Positions 37,338 to 47,432 of a stretch of 51,901 nt of DNA are shown in pieces. The translations under genes were made by a program, and so were the position numbers. The notes beneath the pieces are model-generated. The model made no database searches, had not been told where the DNA came from, and was given only the letters and a program-made list of their open reading frames with translations. Positions within the stretch are counted from its first letter, which is position 1, and the number at the start of each line of letters is the position of its first letter. This stretch comes from a bacterium (lineage in GTDB: Bacteria > Patescibacteriota > Minisyncoccia > Phycocordibacterales > UBA2100). The DNA is taken from NCBI GenBank assembly GCA_030647655.1, contig JAUSJH010000021.1:1-51901 (forward strand). Reading direction: 5' to 3'.

Positions 37338-38276
37338 ATGTCCCACATACTCGTTTCCGGCTCTATTGCATATGACAGAATCATGGATTTCCCCGGGCTG
37401 TTCAAAGAGCACTTTGTTGCAGACATGCTGCACAGCATCAATGTCAGTTTCGCCGTGCAGGGATTCACTGAGAACTTCGGCGGGACGGCGGGGAACATTG
37501 CCTACAATCTCGCCGTTTTGGGGCAAACACCGCGCATCATCGCGACAGCCGGCTCGGATTTCGAGCGCTACGCAGGCCACCTACGCTCGGTCAAAGTTGA
37601 TCCGACGTCGGTGAAGATTGATACTCAGGGCTCCACTTCGTCCGCGTTCATCATTACCGACAGAGCGAACAACCAGATAGCCGCGTTCTCTATGGCGGCT
37701 GGTGGCACGGAATATCTTCCACTTCCCGATACCGATGGTGTGCGCACTGCTATCGTCGGCGCGGGTTGTGTGCAAGATATGGAAAACTTGCCTGCATACT
37801 ACCGCGCGCAGGGCATAGAATACTTTTACGATCCCGGCCAGCAGATACCCGCGCTATCGAGAGAACAGCTTCGCGATGGCATCACGGGTGCTAGAGGATT
37901 ATTTGCAAATGACTATGAGTTGAGCCTCATAACGAAAAAAACAGGATTGGACGAGGCCGGATTACTCCAAAAGGTGCCGGCGCTCATTGTGACGTTGGGA
38001 GAGAAGGGCTCACGCGTCGTCACAAAGGAAGGTGAGGCGAGCATAAAAGCAGTTCCTGTAACTAAGGTGGTGGATCCTACGGGCGCAGGAGATGCATATC
38101 GCGCCGGATTCATTGCAGGATTTCTCAGCCAACAGCCTCTCGAGAGGGCTGCCAAAATCGGAAGTGCGGCCGCTGCGTATGCTGTCGAGAAATATGGGAC
38201 GCAAAGCCACCGATTCACAATTGCAGAATTGGGGGAGCGTTACAAAGCCGCATACGGCGAGACACTTTCGCTCTAG
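37338..38276 (+). CDS. PfkB-family kinase, probable adenosine kinase
   Basis: 312 residues of the ribokinase/PfkB fold. The N-terminal signature NFGGTAGNIAYNLAVLG (about 46-62) and the C-terminal DPTGAGDAYRAGFIAGF with the catalytic Asp (about 247-263) are both clear. The family acts on adenosine, ribose, fructose and others. The immediate downstream gene is adenosylhomocysteinase, which releases adenosine, so adenosine kinase is the most economical reading. proB lies 12 bases upstream. An operator pair with its own promoter separates this gene from ahcY. Confidence 0.85.
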   Translation: MSHILVSGSIAYDRIMDFPGLFKEHFVADMLHSINVSFAVQGFTENFGGTAGNIAYNLAVLGQTPRIIATAGSDFERYAGHLRSVKVDPTSVKIDTQGSTSSAFIITDRANNQIAAFSMAAGGTEYLPLPDTDGVRTAIVGAGCVQDMENLPAYYRAQGIEYFYDPGQQIPALSREQLRDGITGARGLFANDYELSLITKKTGLDEAGLLQKVPALIVTLGEKGSRVVTKEGEASIKAVPVTKVVDPTGAGDAYRAGFIAGFLSQQPLERAAKIGSAAAAYAVEKYGTQSHRFTIAELGERYKAAYGETLSL

Positions 38277-38280
38277 CGCT

Positions 38281-38351
38281 GTATACCCCGTGAGATAAAA
38301 TATTTTAAAATCGTGTAGCGGGTAGTATTTGGTTATCTCACGGGGTATACT
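38281..38351. promoter_or_regulatory. Paired inverted operator, site D (ahcY promoter)
   Basis: The best of the four: GTATACCCCGTGAGATAA (38281-38298) and TTATCTCACGGGGTATAC (38333-38350) are perfect 18-bp inverted copies separated by 34 bp. The right arm contains TATACT (38346-38351), 9 bases before the ahcY ATG. It lies directly after the stop of the PfkB gene. Confidence 0.85.
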
Positions 38352-38360
38352 GGTGGCCAA

Positions 38361-39614
38361 ATGGAATACGATATTAAAGATAAAGCGTTGGGGAAGGAGG
38401 GGGCGAAGCTTATAGAATGGGCGGCGCGGGACATGCCCGTCCTGCTTACTATTCGGGAGCGCTTCAAAAAGGAGCAACCATTCAAAGGTAAAAAAATCGG
38501 GGCATGCCTGCATGTGACCGTTGAGACGGCCAACCTTATGATAACGCTCAAGGATGGGGGCGCAGATGTCGCACTTGCAGCATCGAATCCGCTTTCCTCG
38601 CAAGACGAGGCGGCGGCGGGGCTTGTCGAGGCGCATGGGATTCCTGTGTATGCCATCGCGGGCGAGGACCGCGATACATTTTTCAAGCACATCAAAGCGG
38701 TCATCGCGACGAAGCCCGATATCACGATGGATGATGGCGCAGACCTCGTTACGACGATACACAAAGATAATCCCGAACTTCTGAAGACACTCACCGGAGG
38801 CACGGAAGAGACGACAACCGGCGTCATCCGATTGCGCGCGATGCATCGCGATGGAGCGCTGAAGATGCCGCTTGTCGCAGTGAACGACGCGAAAACGAAA
38901 AATCTTTTCGATAATCGCTACGGCACAGGACAGTCGACACTCGAGGCCATCATTCGGGCGACCGACATGCTTGTCGCGGGCCGCACGTTCGTTATTGCCG
39001 GATATGGCTGGTGCGGCAAAGGGCTTGCAATGCGTGCGCGCGGCATGGGAGCCAACATCATTGTGACAGAAGTAGATGCTGTGAAAGCACTTGAAGCGGC
39101 GATGGATGGCTTCCGCGTACTCCCGATGGGCGAAGCGGCCTCCGAGGGAGATCTATTTTGCACCGTGACGGGAGATGTCAACGTCGTACGGAGCGAGCAC
39201 TTTAAGCGCATGAAAGACGGCGCATTCGTGTGCAACGCAGGGCATTTCGATGTGGAAATAAATGTAAAAGAATTGGAAAAGCTTGGGGGCAAGCCAGTGC
39301 GTGTACGTGAACATGTCGACGAGTACACTGTTGGAGGTAAAAAAATATATCTTCTCGCCGAAGGGCGACTCGTGAATCTCGCGGCGGCCGAGGGACATCC
39401 CGCGTCCGTCATGGATATGAGTTTTTCCACGCAAGCACTTGCATGTGAGTGGCTCGTCAAACAGAAGGAGCGCCTTGCTCCGGCAGTCTACGATGTGCCG
39501 GAAGAAATCGAGAATATCGTCGCGAAGTTGAAACTTGCTTCAATGGGCATTTCGATAGACGAGCTTACTCCCGAGCAGAAAAAATATCTGACCAGTTGGC
39601 AAGAGGGGACGTGA
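38361..39614 (+). CDS. ahcY: Adenosylhomocysteinase
   Basis: 417 residues, near the length of forms lacking the plant/animal insertion. It splits S-adenosylhomocysteine into adenosine and homocysteine and keeps methyltransferases running. NAD-binding GYGWCGKGLAMRARGMG is at about 213-229. Substrate blocks include DGGADVALAASNPLSSQDE, GGTEETTTGVIRL, and CNAGHFDVEIN; the C-terminal Lys/Tyr region DELTPEQKKYLTSW reaches into the neighbour subunit. It starts from the paired-operator promoter D without a leader. The hydrolase gene begins 2 bases after its stop. Confidence 0.96.
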   Translation: MEYDIKDKALGKEGAKLIEWAARDMPVLLTIRERFKKEQPFKGKKIGACLHVTVETANLMITLKDGGADVALAASNPLSSQDEAAAGLVEAHGIPVYAIAGEDRDTFFKHIKAVIATKPDITMDDGADLVTTIHKDNPELLKTLTGGTEETTTGVIRLRAMHRDGALKMPLVAVNDAKTKNLFDNRYGTGQSTLEAIIRATDMLVAGRTFVIAGYGWCGKGLAMRARGMGANIIVTEVDAVKALEAAMDGFRVLPMGEAASEGDLFCTVTGDVNVVRSEHFKRMKDGAFVCNAGHFDVEINVKELEKLGGKPVRVREHVDEYTVGGKKIYLLAEGRLVNLAAAEGHPASVMDMSFSTQALACEWLVKQKERLAPAVYDVPEEIENIVAKLKLASMGISIDELTPEQKKYLTSWQEGT

Positions 39615-39616
39615 GT

Positions 39617-40492
39617 ATGCGACCGTGCCACGTCGTTGAAATAATCACTCCGAAGAAATATGTACTGAACGGTCTGTGGTTCGGGCCCCAAAAGCCGAAG
39701 CAAGTTATCATTTTCATACATGGGCTCACCGGCTCGGCGTTCAGCGCGCGCAATATCACTGACGCCTTACGTGATTCGCAAACTGCCGTTATCACGTTTA
39801 ACAATCGTGGATCCGAGCACATAAGCGAATTCAAACAAAAACGCGGGAAAAAATCGGTATGGAAACGAGGAGGGGGGGGACATGAGATATTCACGGAGTG
39901 CGACGATGATATTCAGGGAGCTGTTAGCTTTGCACGTAGAGCTGGGGTGAAAAACATCTATCTCGCGGGGCACTCCACCGGCTGCCAAAAAGCTGTGTAC
40001 TGGGCAAGCAAGAACAACGGCGGGCGTGGGGTAAAAGGACTTATCCTTTTCGGACCCTTGAGCGATTACGCGATTGCGCTCGAGCAAGACCGCAACGGCA
40101 AACTTGCAAAATCGGTCGCATACGCGCGAAAATTGGTTCGTGCAGGCAAGCGGCACAAATTGATGCCAAGGAACCTCGAACCGTGGTTCGTATGCGACGC
40201 GCAAAGATTCTTGAGTTTATATACGCCGGACAGCGCGGAGGAAATCTTCACCTACGCACAACCGAAGAAAAATCCGCGCGCACTGCACTTTGTCCGTACC
40301 CCGACACTGGTTGTTCTTGCGGGTAATGAGGAACACACGAAGCGACCGGCAAAAGAAATCGCTGCATGGTTCGAGAAGCACACACGAAGCAGAAGGTTCA
40401 AGTCGGTCATTGTTCCGAGAGTTGGGCATGGCTTCAAGGGGGGAGAGAAAATTGTTGCGAAATCCATTCGGGCCTTTATCAAAGGGATATAA
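39617..40492 (+). CDS. Alpha/beta hydrolase
   Basis: 291 residues. IIFIHGLTGSAFSARN (about 35-50) is the oxyanion-hole HG strand, GHSTG with Ser120 is the nucleophile elbow, LVVLAGNEEHTK carries the acid near 237 and VGHGF near 280 the His. No signal peptide. It resembles DUF1749-type hydrolases and serine aminopeptidases, but the substrate is unknown. The frame extends upstream into ahcY; the ATG at 39617 is next to the ahcY stop and translation may be coupled. Confidence 0.85.
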   Translation: MRPCHVVEIITPKKYVLNGLWFGPQKPKQVIIFIHGLTGSAFSARNITDALRDSQTAVITFNNRGSEHISEFKQKRGKKSVWKRGGGGHEIFTECDDDIQGAVSFARRAGVKNIYLAGHSTGCQKAVYWASKNNGGRGVKGLILFGPLSDYAIALEQDRNGKLAKSVAYARKLVRAGKRHKLMPRNLEPWFVCDAQRFLSLYTPDSAEEIFTYAQPKKNPRALHFVRTPTLVVLAGNEEHTKRPAKEIAAWFEKHTRSRRFKSVIVPRVGHGFKGGEKIVAKSIRAFIKGI

Positions 40493-40520
40493 GCCTCGCG
40501 ATATGCTAAAATCCTAATTC

Positions 40521-41264
40521 ATGGAGAAAGGAATTCACGTGGTGCTCGCGCCAGAGGTTCTCGGCACGCTATGGGGCATTCCTATCACGAATACACTCAT
40601 CACGAGCTGGATAGTCATTGCGCTCCTTGTGGCTCTCGCGTTTGCTATCGGCTCACGACTCAAGATGACTCCCAGCCGCTTCCAGACACTCTTCGAGTGG
40701 CTCGTCGCCTTCATCTACGACTACGTGGCGGAGGTTCTTGAGAGCAGGGAGCTTGCGCGCCGGTTCTTCCCGCTTCTTGTGACGCTGTTTCTCTTTATAT
40801 TTACCGCGAACCTCATCGAATTCACTCCAGGCATCGGGAGTGTGGGATTTTTCAGATCGTGGGGCGGAGAATTTGTTCCCTTATTCCGGAGTGTCAACAC
40901 GGACCTCAATGTTACGCTCGCGCTTGCCGTCATCGCGTTTGTAGTGATTGAGATTACCGGTATCGCGGTATTGGGAGCCCTGAAATATGGTTCCAAGTTC
41001 ATCAATTTGCACTCTCCCATCGGCTTCATCGTTGGCATCATTGAGTTCTTCTCGGAGATCGCGCGCCTCATCTCATTTTCCTTCCGTCTTTTCGGCAACA
41101 TCCTTGCCGGCGAGGTGTTGATACTCGTTGCGACCTTCTTCATTCCGTACGCGGGGCCGGTGCCCCTCATGATGTTCGAGGTCTTCGTCGGCTTCATCCA
41201 AGCAGCCATCTTTGCACTCCTGACCCTCTTTTTCATCAAAATCGCTATCACCCCGGCGCATTGA
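40521..41264 (+). CDS. atpB: ATP synthase Fo subunit a
   Basis: 247 residues, five or six membrane helices. The essential Arg is in SFSFRLFGNILAGE (about 183-196), FTANLIEFTPG and GIIEFFSEIARLI are typical. It forms the half channels for ion passage beside the c ring. First gene of the operon in the order a-c-b-delta-alpha-gamma-X-beta-epsilon; atpI is absent. TAAAAT about 9 bases before the ATG may be its -10. Confidence 0.95.
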   Translation: MEKGIHVVLAPEVLGTLWGIPITNTLITSWIVIALLVALAFAIGSRLKMTPSRFQTLFEWLVAFIYDYVAEVLESRELARRFFPLLVTLFLFIFTANLIEFTPGIGSVGFFRSWGGEFVPLFRSVNTDLNVTLALAVIAFVVIEITGIAVLGALKYGSKFINLHSPIGFIVGIIEFFSEIARLISFSFRLFGNILAGEVLILVATFFIPYAGPVPLMMFEVFVGFIQAAIFALLTLFFIKIAITPAH

Positions 41265-41334
41265 AACACCGAACATGCATGATAGTATGGGGTGGTCGAA
41301 ATCGAATTTACTAGACATTATTAGTTAAAATTAG

Positions 41335-41571
<237 letters not shown>

Positions 41572-41589
41572 CGCGAAGCGTGTTCTCGT

Positions 41590-42039
41590 ATGGGTGAACT
41601 TTTTGCGACTTTCGGCGTTGATTGGAAACTGCTTGTCATACAGGCGGTCAATTTCGGTCTGCTTCTTTCGGTCCTGACGTATTTTCTCTACAAACCTATT
41701 TTGAAGATCATCGACGAACGTCGCGAGAAAATAGCCGAAGGTGTGCGTACTGCCGAAGCGGCATCGAGGCGGCTCGCAGAGGCCAAGGAAGAGGGAGAAG
41801 GCATTGTGGGGACTGCGGCGCGCGAAGCAGAGGGCCTCGTCGCTTCCGCGCGAAGCCGCGCCGACGAAAAAGGTAGTGAGATAATGAAAGTTGCTGAAGC
41901 GCGTGCGGCGGCCACTATCAAGGAAGCGGCAGAGCGTGCGGAAGAAGCGAAGCGACAGGCACTGAAAGAAAGCGAACACGAGATCGCACGCGCCGCCATG
42001 CTTGTAGCGGAGAAGATTCTCCGTGAGAAATCCGCTTAG
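41590..42039 (+). CDS. atpF: ATP synthase Fo subunit b
   Basis: 149 residues: one membrane helix (LLVIQAVNFGLLLSVLTYFLY), then a long charged helix rich in Ala, Glu and Arg that forms the peripheral stalk dimer. KPILKIIDERREKIAEGV after the membrane helix is typical. Length is near normal. It lies 18 bases behind atpE. Confidence 0.92.
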   Translation: MGELFATFGVDWKLLVIQAVNFGLLLSVLTYFLYKPILKIIDERREKIAEGVRTAEAASRRLAEAKEEGEGIVGTAAREAEGLVASARSRADEKGSEIMKVAEARAAATIKEAAERAEEAKRQALKESEHEIARAAMLVAEKILREKSA

Positions 42040-42091
42040 TTCGACTACGCTCCTTCGATAAACTCAGGATAAATCACTATAAATAATTATT

Positions 42092-42478
42092 ATGGAAACA
42101 GCATACGCGATGGCATTGTGGAAGATGGTGGCAGAAGGAATGGATGCCAAAAAGGCCGTCCACGCGCTTATCGATGTGCTCGCGAAAAATGGCCGTAGCT
42201 CGCTTACGCCGCGTATTGCTCGCGCATTTTTACGTATCGCCCAAAGACAGCTGCGAAAAGACGCCGCGACACTTACGGTCGCTCGCGACAAGGACGAGCG
42301 GTACGCAAAGGCCGCCGTGAAGGATGTATTGGAAGAACTCGGAATTGTCAGCAAAGACCTCAAGACGCAAGTCGACGATACGCTCATCGGCGGTTGGCGG
42401 CTGGAGGCCAAGGGGACACTCGTTGACGCGAGCTATAAGAAACAGCTTATAGAGTTGTATAATCGCTCTACCGCATAG
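42092..42478 (+). CDS. atpH: ATP synthase F1 subunit delta, shortened
   Basis: 128 residues against about 175-180 usual. The C-terminal part [30 protein letters not shown] is clearly the delta membrane-stalk-contacting domain, but the N-terminal six-helix domain that caps the alpha subunits is reduced to about 80 residues. The gap upstream (42040-42091) holds TTCGACTACGCTCCTTCGAT, a repeat-like sequence rather than coding sequence. The gene lies 2 bases before atpA. Confidence 0.85.
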   Translation: METAYAMALWKMVAEGMDAKKAVHALIDVLAKNGRSSLTPRIARAFLRIAQRQLRKDAATLTVARDKDERYAKAAVKDVLEELGIVSKDLKTQVDDTLIGGWRLEAKGTLVDASYKKQLIELYNRSTA

Positions 42479-42480
42479 AT

Positions 42481-44052
42481 ATGAACACTTCAACCGTAGA
42501 AAAGATAATCAAAGAAATACAACAGCTCACACCCAAGAGCGAGAGGCATAGCGTGGGCTCCGTAACAGCGGTGGGTGACGGTGTTGTCGCTATCGATGGG
42601 CTTTCGAATGCGGTGATGAGCGAGATTATTTTGTTTGAAGAAACCAAAGGGAAAAAACTTGCCGACGCGCTCGAAACGCAAGGCGAGCTATACGGACTCG
42701 TATTGAATCTCGAAGAAGATGGGGTACGTGCCACCATACTCGGTGATACCGCGCGCGTGAAAGAGGGAATGACGGTAAAATCTACCGGACAAATTCTTTC
42801 TGTTCCATCAGGCGAGGAACTCTTGGGTCGTGTGGTAAATGCGCTTGGTGAGCCTGTTGACGGCAAGGGTCCGTTCAAAAATACGACCATGATGCCGGTG
42901 GAGCGGCAGGCGTCGGGCGTCATTGACCGCAAATCTGTATCGGTCCCGCTCCAGACCGGCATCAAGGCGATAGACGCAATGATTCCCATCGGCCGCGGCC
43001 AGCGCGAGCTCATCATCGGCGACCGCGGCACCGGCAAGACTACGGTGGCGATAGACACCATCATCAACCAGCGCAACGAGCCCAAAGGCAAGCGGCCCAT
43101 TTGTATTTACGTCGCTATCGGCCAGAAGGAGTCGAAAACGGCGCGAATCGTTGAGCAATTGCGTCAAGAGAACGCTCTCGAATACACAATCATTGTCGAT
43201 GCTCCCGCATCTGCTCCGGCAGCTCTGCAGTTTCTCGCGCCGTTTTCCGGCGTCGCTATCGGAGAATATTTCATGGACAGCGGGCGCGATGTACTCATTG
43301 TGTACGACGACCTCTCCAAACAGGCTGTTGCGTATCGCCAGCTCTCGCTTCTTCTCCGCCGTCCGCCCGGTCGCGAAGCCTATCCCGGAGACATTTTCTA
43401 TTTGCATTCACGTCTTCTCGAGCGCTCTGCATGTTTGAGCGAGGAAAAAGGCGGCGGCTCCATCACGGCGCTTCCCATCATCGAGACGCAGGAAGGCGAC
43501 GTTTCAGGCTACATTCCGACCAACGTCATCTCGATTACCGACGGCCAGATATTTCTTATGGCGGAACTCTTCAACAAAGGTGTGAGACCAGCTATTGATG
43601 TGGGCATCTCGGTTTCGCGTGTAGGCTCCAGTGCGCAGACGAAGTCCATGAAATCCGTTGCCGGAGGCCTTAAGCTCGAGCTTGCGCAATTCCGCGAACT
43701 TGAGGCGTTTATGCAATTTGCCGCAGATCTTGACAAAGTGACCGCCGATCGAATCGAATCGGGGCGACGCATGGTGGAGGTCTTGAAGCAAAAAAACGGC
43801 GCGCCCATCCCTGTCGAAAAACAGGTCGCTATTCTGTATGCGGCTGGTGGCAAATTTTTCACCGATGTGCCGGTCGGGAAAGTAACCGCGGTAGAAGCAC
43901 AGCTCGCCAACTACTTGGACGGTCAGCACGCAAAGACGCTCGCCTCTATAAAAAAGACAGGCGCCCTCTCCGACGATCTCAAAAAAGAATTGAATAAGGC
44001 ATTTGAACAATTCCGCCTCGCGCATCCGGAGTCGTTCGCGGCGGCAAAATAA
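42481..44052 (+). CDS. atpA: ATP synthase F1 subunit alpha
   Basis: 523 residues. The P-loop GDRGTGKTT is at about 180-188 and the family signature [17 protein letters not shown] near 365-381 contains the arginine finger. [20 protein letters not shown] near the N-terminus is the beta-barrel domain. The non-catalytic nucleotide-binding subunit of F1. It is full length, in contrast to delta and epsilon. Confidence 0.97.
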   Translation: MNTSTVEKIIKEIQQLTPKSERHSVGSVTAVGDGVVAIDGLSNAVMSEIILFEETKGKKLADALETQGELYGLVLNLEEDGVRATILGDTARVKEGMTVKSTGQILSVPSGEELLGRVVNALGEPVDGKGPFKNTTMMPVERQASGVIDRKSVSVPLQTGIKAIDAMIPIGRGQRELIIGDRGTGKTTVAIDTIINQRNEPKGKRPICIYVAIGQKESKTARIVEQLRQENALEYTIIVDAPASAPAALQFLAPFSGVAIGEYFMDSGRDVLIVYDDLSKQAVAYRQLSLLLRRPPGREAYPGDIFYLHSRLLERSACLSEEKGGGSITALPIIETQEGDVSGYIPTNVISITDGQIFLMAELFNKGVRPAIDVGISVSRVGSSAQTKSMKSVAGGLKLELAQFRELEAFMQFAADLDKVTADRIESGRRMVEVLKQKNGAPIPVEKQVAILYAAGGKFFTDVPVGKVTAVEAQLANYLDGQHAKTLASIKKTGALSDDLKKELNKAFEQFRLAHPESFAAAK

Positions 44053-44056
44053 TCGC

Positions 44057-44075
44057 TCCCTCGCTACGCTCGGGA
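44057..44075. repeat. Hairpin between atpA and atpG, related to the tRNA-tail loop
   Basis: TCCC/GGGA stem with, on the minus strand, loop GAGCGTAGCGA, the same core as the loops of T1 (AGAAGCGTAGCGACTA) and T2. Stem sequence differs. Confidence 0.5.
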
Positions 44076-44120
44076 TGAAGAACTTCTAATTCGTAAAAAC
44101 TCATAAGAATCTCTAATCAC

Positions 44121-45038
44121 ATGGCTTCGCTCAAAAACATCAAGCTAAAAATCCTCTCGTATAAAAAGACGGGGACGGTAACCCACGCGATGGAAGCCGT
44201 CTCGGCGGTGAAAATGCGCAAGGGGCAGGAGCGCGCGCTTTCGGCCCGCGCATACGCGGCCTCGGCGCTTTCCATGCTAGAGAGGCTCGCGGGCACTGCC
44301 GATATCGGCCGTCATCCACTAATGCGTGAGCGGAAGGGAAAAACCTGTTTCATTGTTGTCACAAGCGATAAAGGGCTCGCGGGCGCCTTGAATAGTGGCG
44401 TTATCCGTCGAGTGGAGAAAGAAATAGCAGAACACGGACTCTCAAAAGACGAAATTATCATCGTTGCGATTGGTAGGCGAGGCGGCGATTATTTTGCAAA
44501 CCGAGGCTTCGATGTACATGAGAAGCACGAGAACGTGGCTGACGGTGTGTCTGAAGACGAGATACGAATGGTAACCGACAAACTCATCACATTACACACG
44601 GGCGAGGTGGGAACATGCGTCATCGCGTATCAAAATTTTATTTCTACCTTCGAACAGCAACCGACGGTACGGCAGATTGTTCCCATTACTACGAGCGGCA
44701 TGCAGGAAATCGTCCGCGGCATCCGCCCTGCGCGTGGAAAGTATGCCCCCCAACACGATGAAACGTCGCCTCATCGTATCCCAGCGTACACGATAGAGCC
44801 GGACAGCAACGAGGTATTGATGGTTCTCCTCCCAAAACTCCTCAATATTGCCATATTCCATGCGCTTCTTGAGAGCAAAGCATCGGAACATTCAGCGCGC
44901 ATGGTCGCGATGAAGAGCGCTACCGACAAGGCCAAAGAAATGGCGGGCGACCTCACGCGCACGTTCAACAAAGTCCGCCAAGCCGCCATCACGCGCGAAG
45001 TCTCCGAAATCACTTCGGGCATTGAAGCGATGAAATAG
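44121..45038 (+). CDS. atpG: ATP synthase F1 subunit gamma
   Basis: 305 residues. The N-terminal helix LKNIKLKILSYKKTGTVTHAMEAVSAVKM and the C-terminal helix MKSATDKAKEMAGDLTRTFNKVRQAAIT (both split here in reading) form the rotor coiled coil; VVTSDKGLAGALNSGVIRRV is the Rossmann-like part. Slightly longer than the usual 290. It is followed after 4 bases by an unrelated gene instead of atpD. Confidence 0.95.
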   Translation: MASLKNIKLKILSYKKTGTVTHAMEAVSAVKMRKGQERALSARAYAASALSMLERLAGTADIGRHPLMRERKGKTCFIVVTSDKGLAGALNSGVIRRVEKEIAEHGLSKDEIIIVAIGRRGGDYFANRGFDVHEKHENVADGVSEDEIRMVTDKLITLHTGEVGTCVIAYQNFISTFEQQPTVRQIVPITTSGMQEIVRGIRPARGKYAPQHDETSPHRIPAYTIEPDSNEVLMVLLPKLLNIAIFHALLESKASEHSARMVAMKSATDKAKEMAGDLTRTFNKVRQAAITREVSEITSGIEAMK

Positions 45039-45042
45039 TCCT

Positions 45043-45660
45043 ATGCGCTTCGATCACTTCTCCAAAAAAGAGTTACCGTCAGAACAAATCCCTAAGGACA
45101 TTGATTCATTGATTGAGCCGGAGCGCGTTGCTCGCTTTTCACATCAGCTTGGGGTTATGTATGACCGCATTATGATTACGGGTGATTGGGAAGGGGAACA
45201 TTTAGAGCGCAGAGATACCGGAAACATTTTTGACGATATTCACTATGTTTCCAACACAACTCAGCTCGCTGACGGTATCGATTCATTTCTCGCTAAGTCA
45301 AAGATGGAGATACCAGTGGCTATAAATCCCGAAGACCTATCCGAACCAAACGAGCGAAGAGATTTTAATAGACGTTTGTTCGTCGAGGTCCTTAAATATA
45401 CAAAGGATATTCTTCGCGGCGGCAATAAAGAACAGATTTTGGAGCTTGAGAAAACTATCGATGAAAACATGACATACTTTCGGGACCTTCCGTTCCCGCT
45501 TCCTGGAGGTCACGGGAAGTTCGACACGCGAAAATTGAAAAAGGCCGATACTAACGATGACGATTGGAAAGCGATGGAAGGGCTCAAACGCATTACTGAT
45601 AGGATAGTCGCGAGCATTGCTATTGCCCAGCTAGACGAGCCACCGCGTAAAACCTTGTAG
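45043..45660 (+). CDS. Unknown protein inserted in the ATP synthase operon
   Basis: 205 residues, acidic, soluble, mostly helical by appearance, no membrane helix, cysteine motif or nucleotide-binding loop. I do not recognise a family. It starts 4 bases after atpG and precedes atpD, a place normally empty. Its base use is more AT-rich than the atp genes and resembles that of the J-domain gene at 14720. Behind it a new promoter (TTAGCA, 17 bp, TATAAT) restarts transcription for atpD. It could be an ATP synthase regulator or a chance insertion; context alone does not decide. Confidence 0.7.
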   Translation: MRFDHFSKKELPSEQIPKDIDSLIEPERVARFSHQLGVMYDRIMITGDWEGEHLERRDTGNIFDDIHYVSNTTQLADGIDSFLAKSKMEIPVAINPEDLSEPNERRDFNRRLFVEVLKYTKDILRGGNKEQILELEKTIDENMTYFRDLPFPLPGGHGKFDTRKLKKADTNDDDWKAMEGLKRITDRIVASIAIAQLDEPPRKTL

Positions 45661-45672
45661 CATGTATGAGTT

Positions 45673-47086
<1,414 letters not shown>

Positions 47087-47092
47087 CGTTCT

Positions 47093-47389
47093 ATGGCCGA
47101 ACATCCGAACACATTCCATATGGTAATCGCAAGTGTCGGCGAGACACGATTTGACGGGCCGGCGGTTTCGGCGACATTTCCCGGAGAGGCGGGCGAATTC
47201 ACCGTTCTACCGCATCACGAGCCGTTTGTTACCACACTCAAAAAAGGCACGATAACCGTGCGCCTGCCTGCGCAGGCAGGCGAGCACGTTGCGTCCTCCG
47301 AAGGGGGAGCCGCCTCCGGCGGAAAGAAATTTTCCGTCGACTCCGGTGTTGTAGAGATATCGGGCAACCGCGCCATCGTACTTTTATAG
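47093..47389 (+). CDS. atpC: ATP synthase F1 subunit epsilon, beta-sandwich only
   Basis: 98 residues. The N-terminal beta-sandwich (FHMVIASVGETRFDGPAVSA, FPGEAGEFTVLPHHEPFVT) is present, and the protein ends at GVVEISGNRAIVLL without the two C-terminal helices that brake ATP hydrolysis in other bacteria. Residues about 57-82 (RLPAQAGEHVASSEGGAASGG) are coded by two GC-rich palindromes (47261-47282 and around 47296-47322), apparently inserted in frame in a surface loop. Confidence 0.9.
   Translation: MAEHPNTFHMVIASVGETRFDGPAVSATFPGEAGEFTVLPHHEPFVTTLKKGTITVRLPAQAGEHVASSEGGAASGGKKFSVDSGVVEISGNRAIVLL
47261..47282. repeat. 22-bp perfect palindrome inside atpC
   Basis: CGCCTGCCTGC followed by GCAGGCAGGCG, sharing its core with the palindrome at 19441-19462. 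A second palindrome-like stretch with GCCGCCTCCGGCGG follows about 25 bases later in the same loop of the protein. Confidence 0.75.
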
Positions 47390-47432
47390 TTTTCAACACA
47401 CTGACTCCCTACAGTCCTCTCAAAAGGATACA

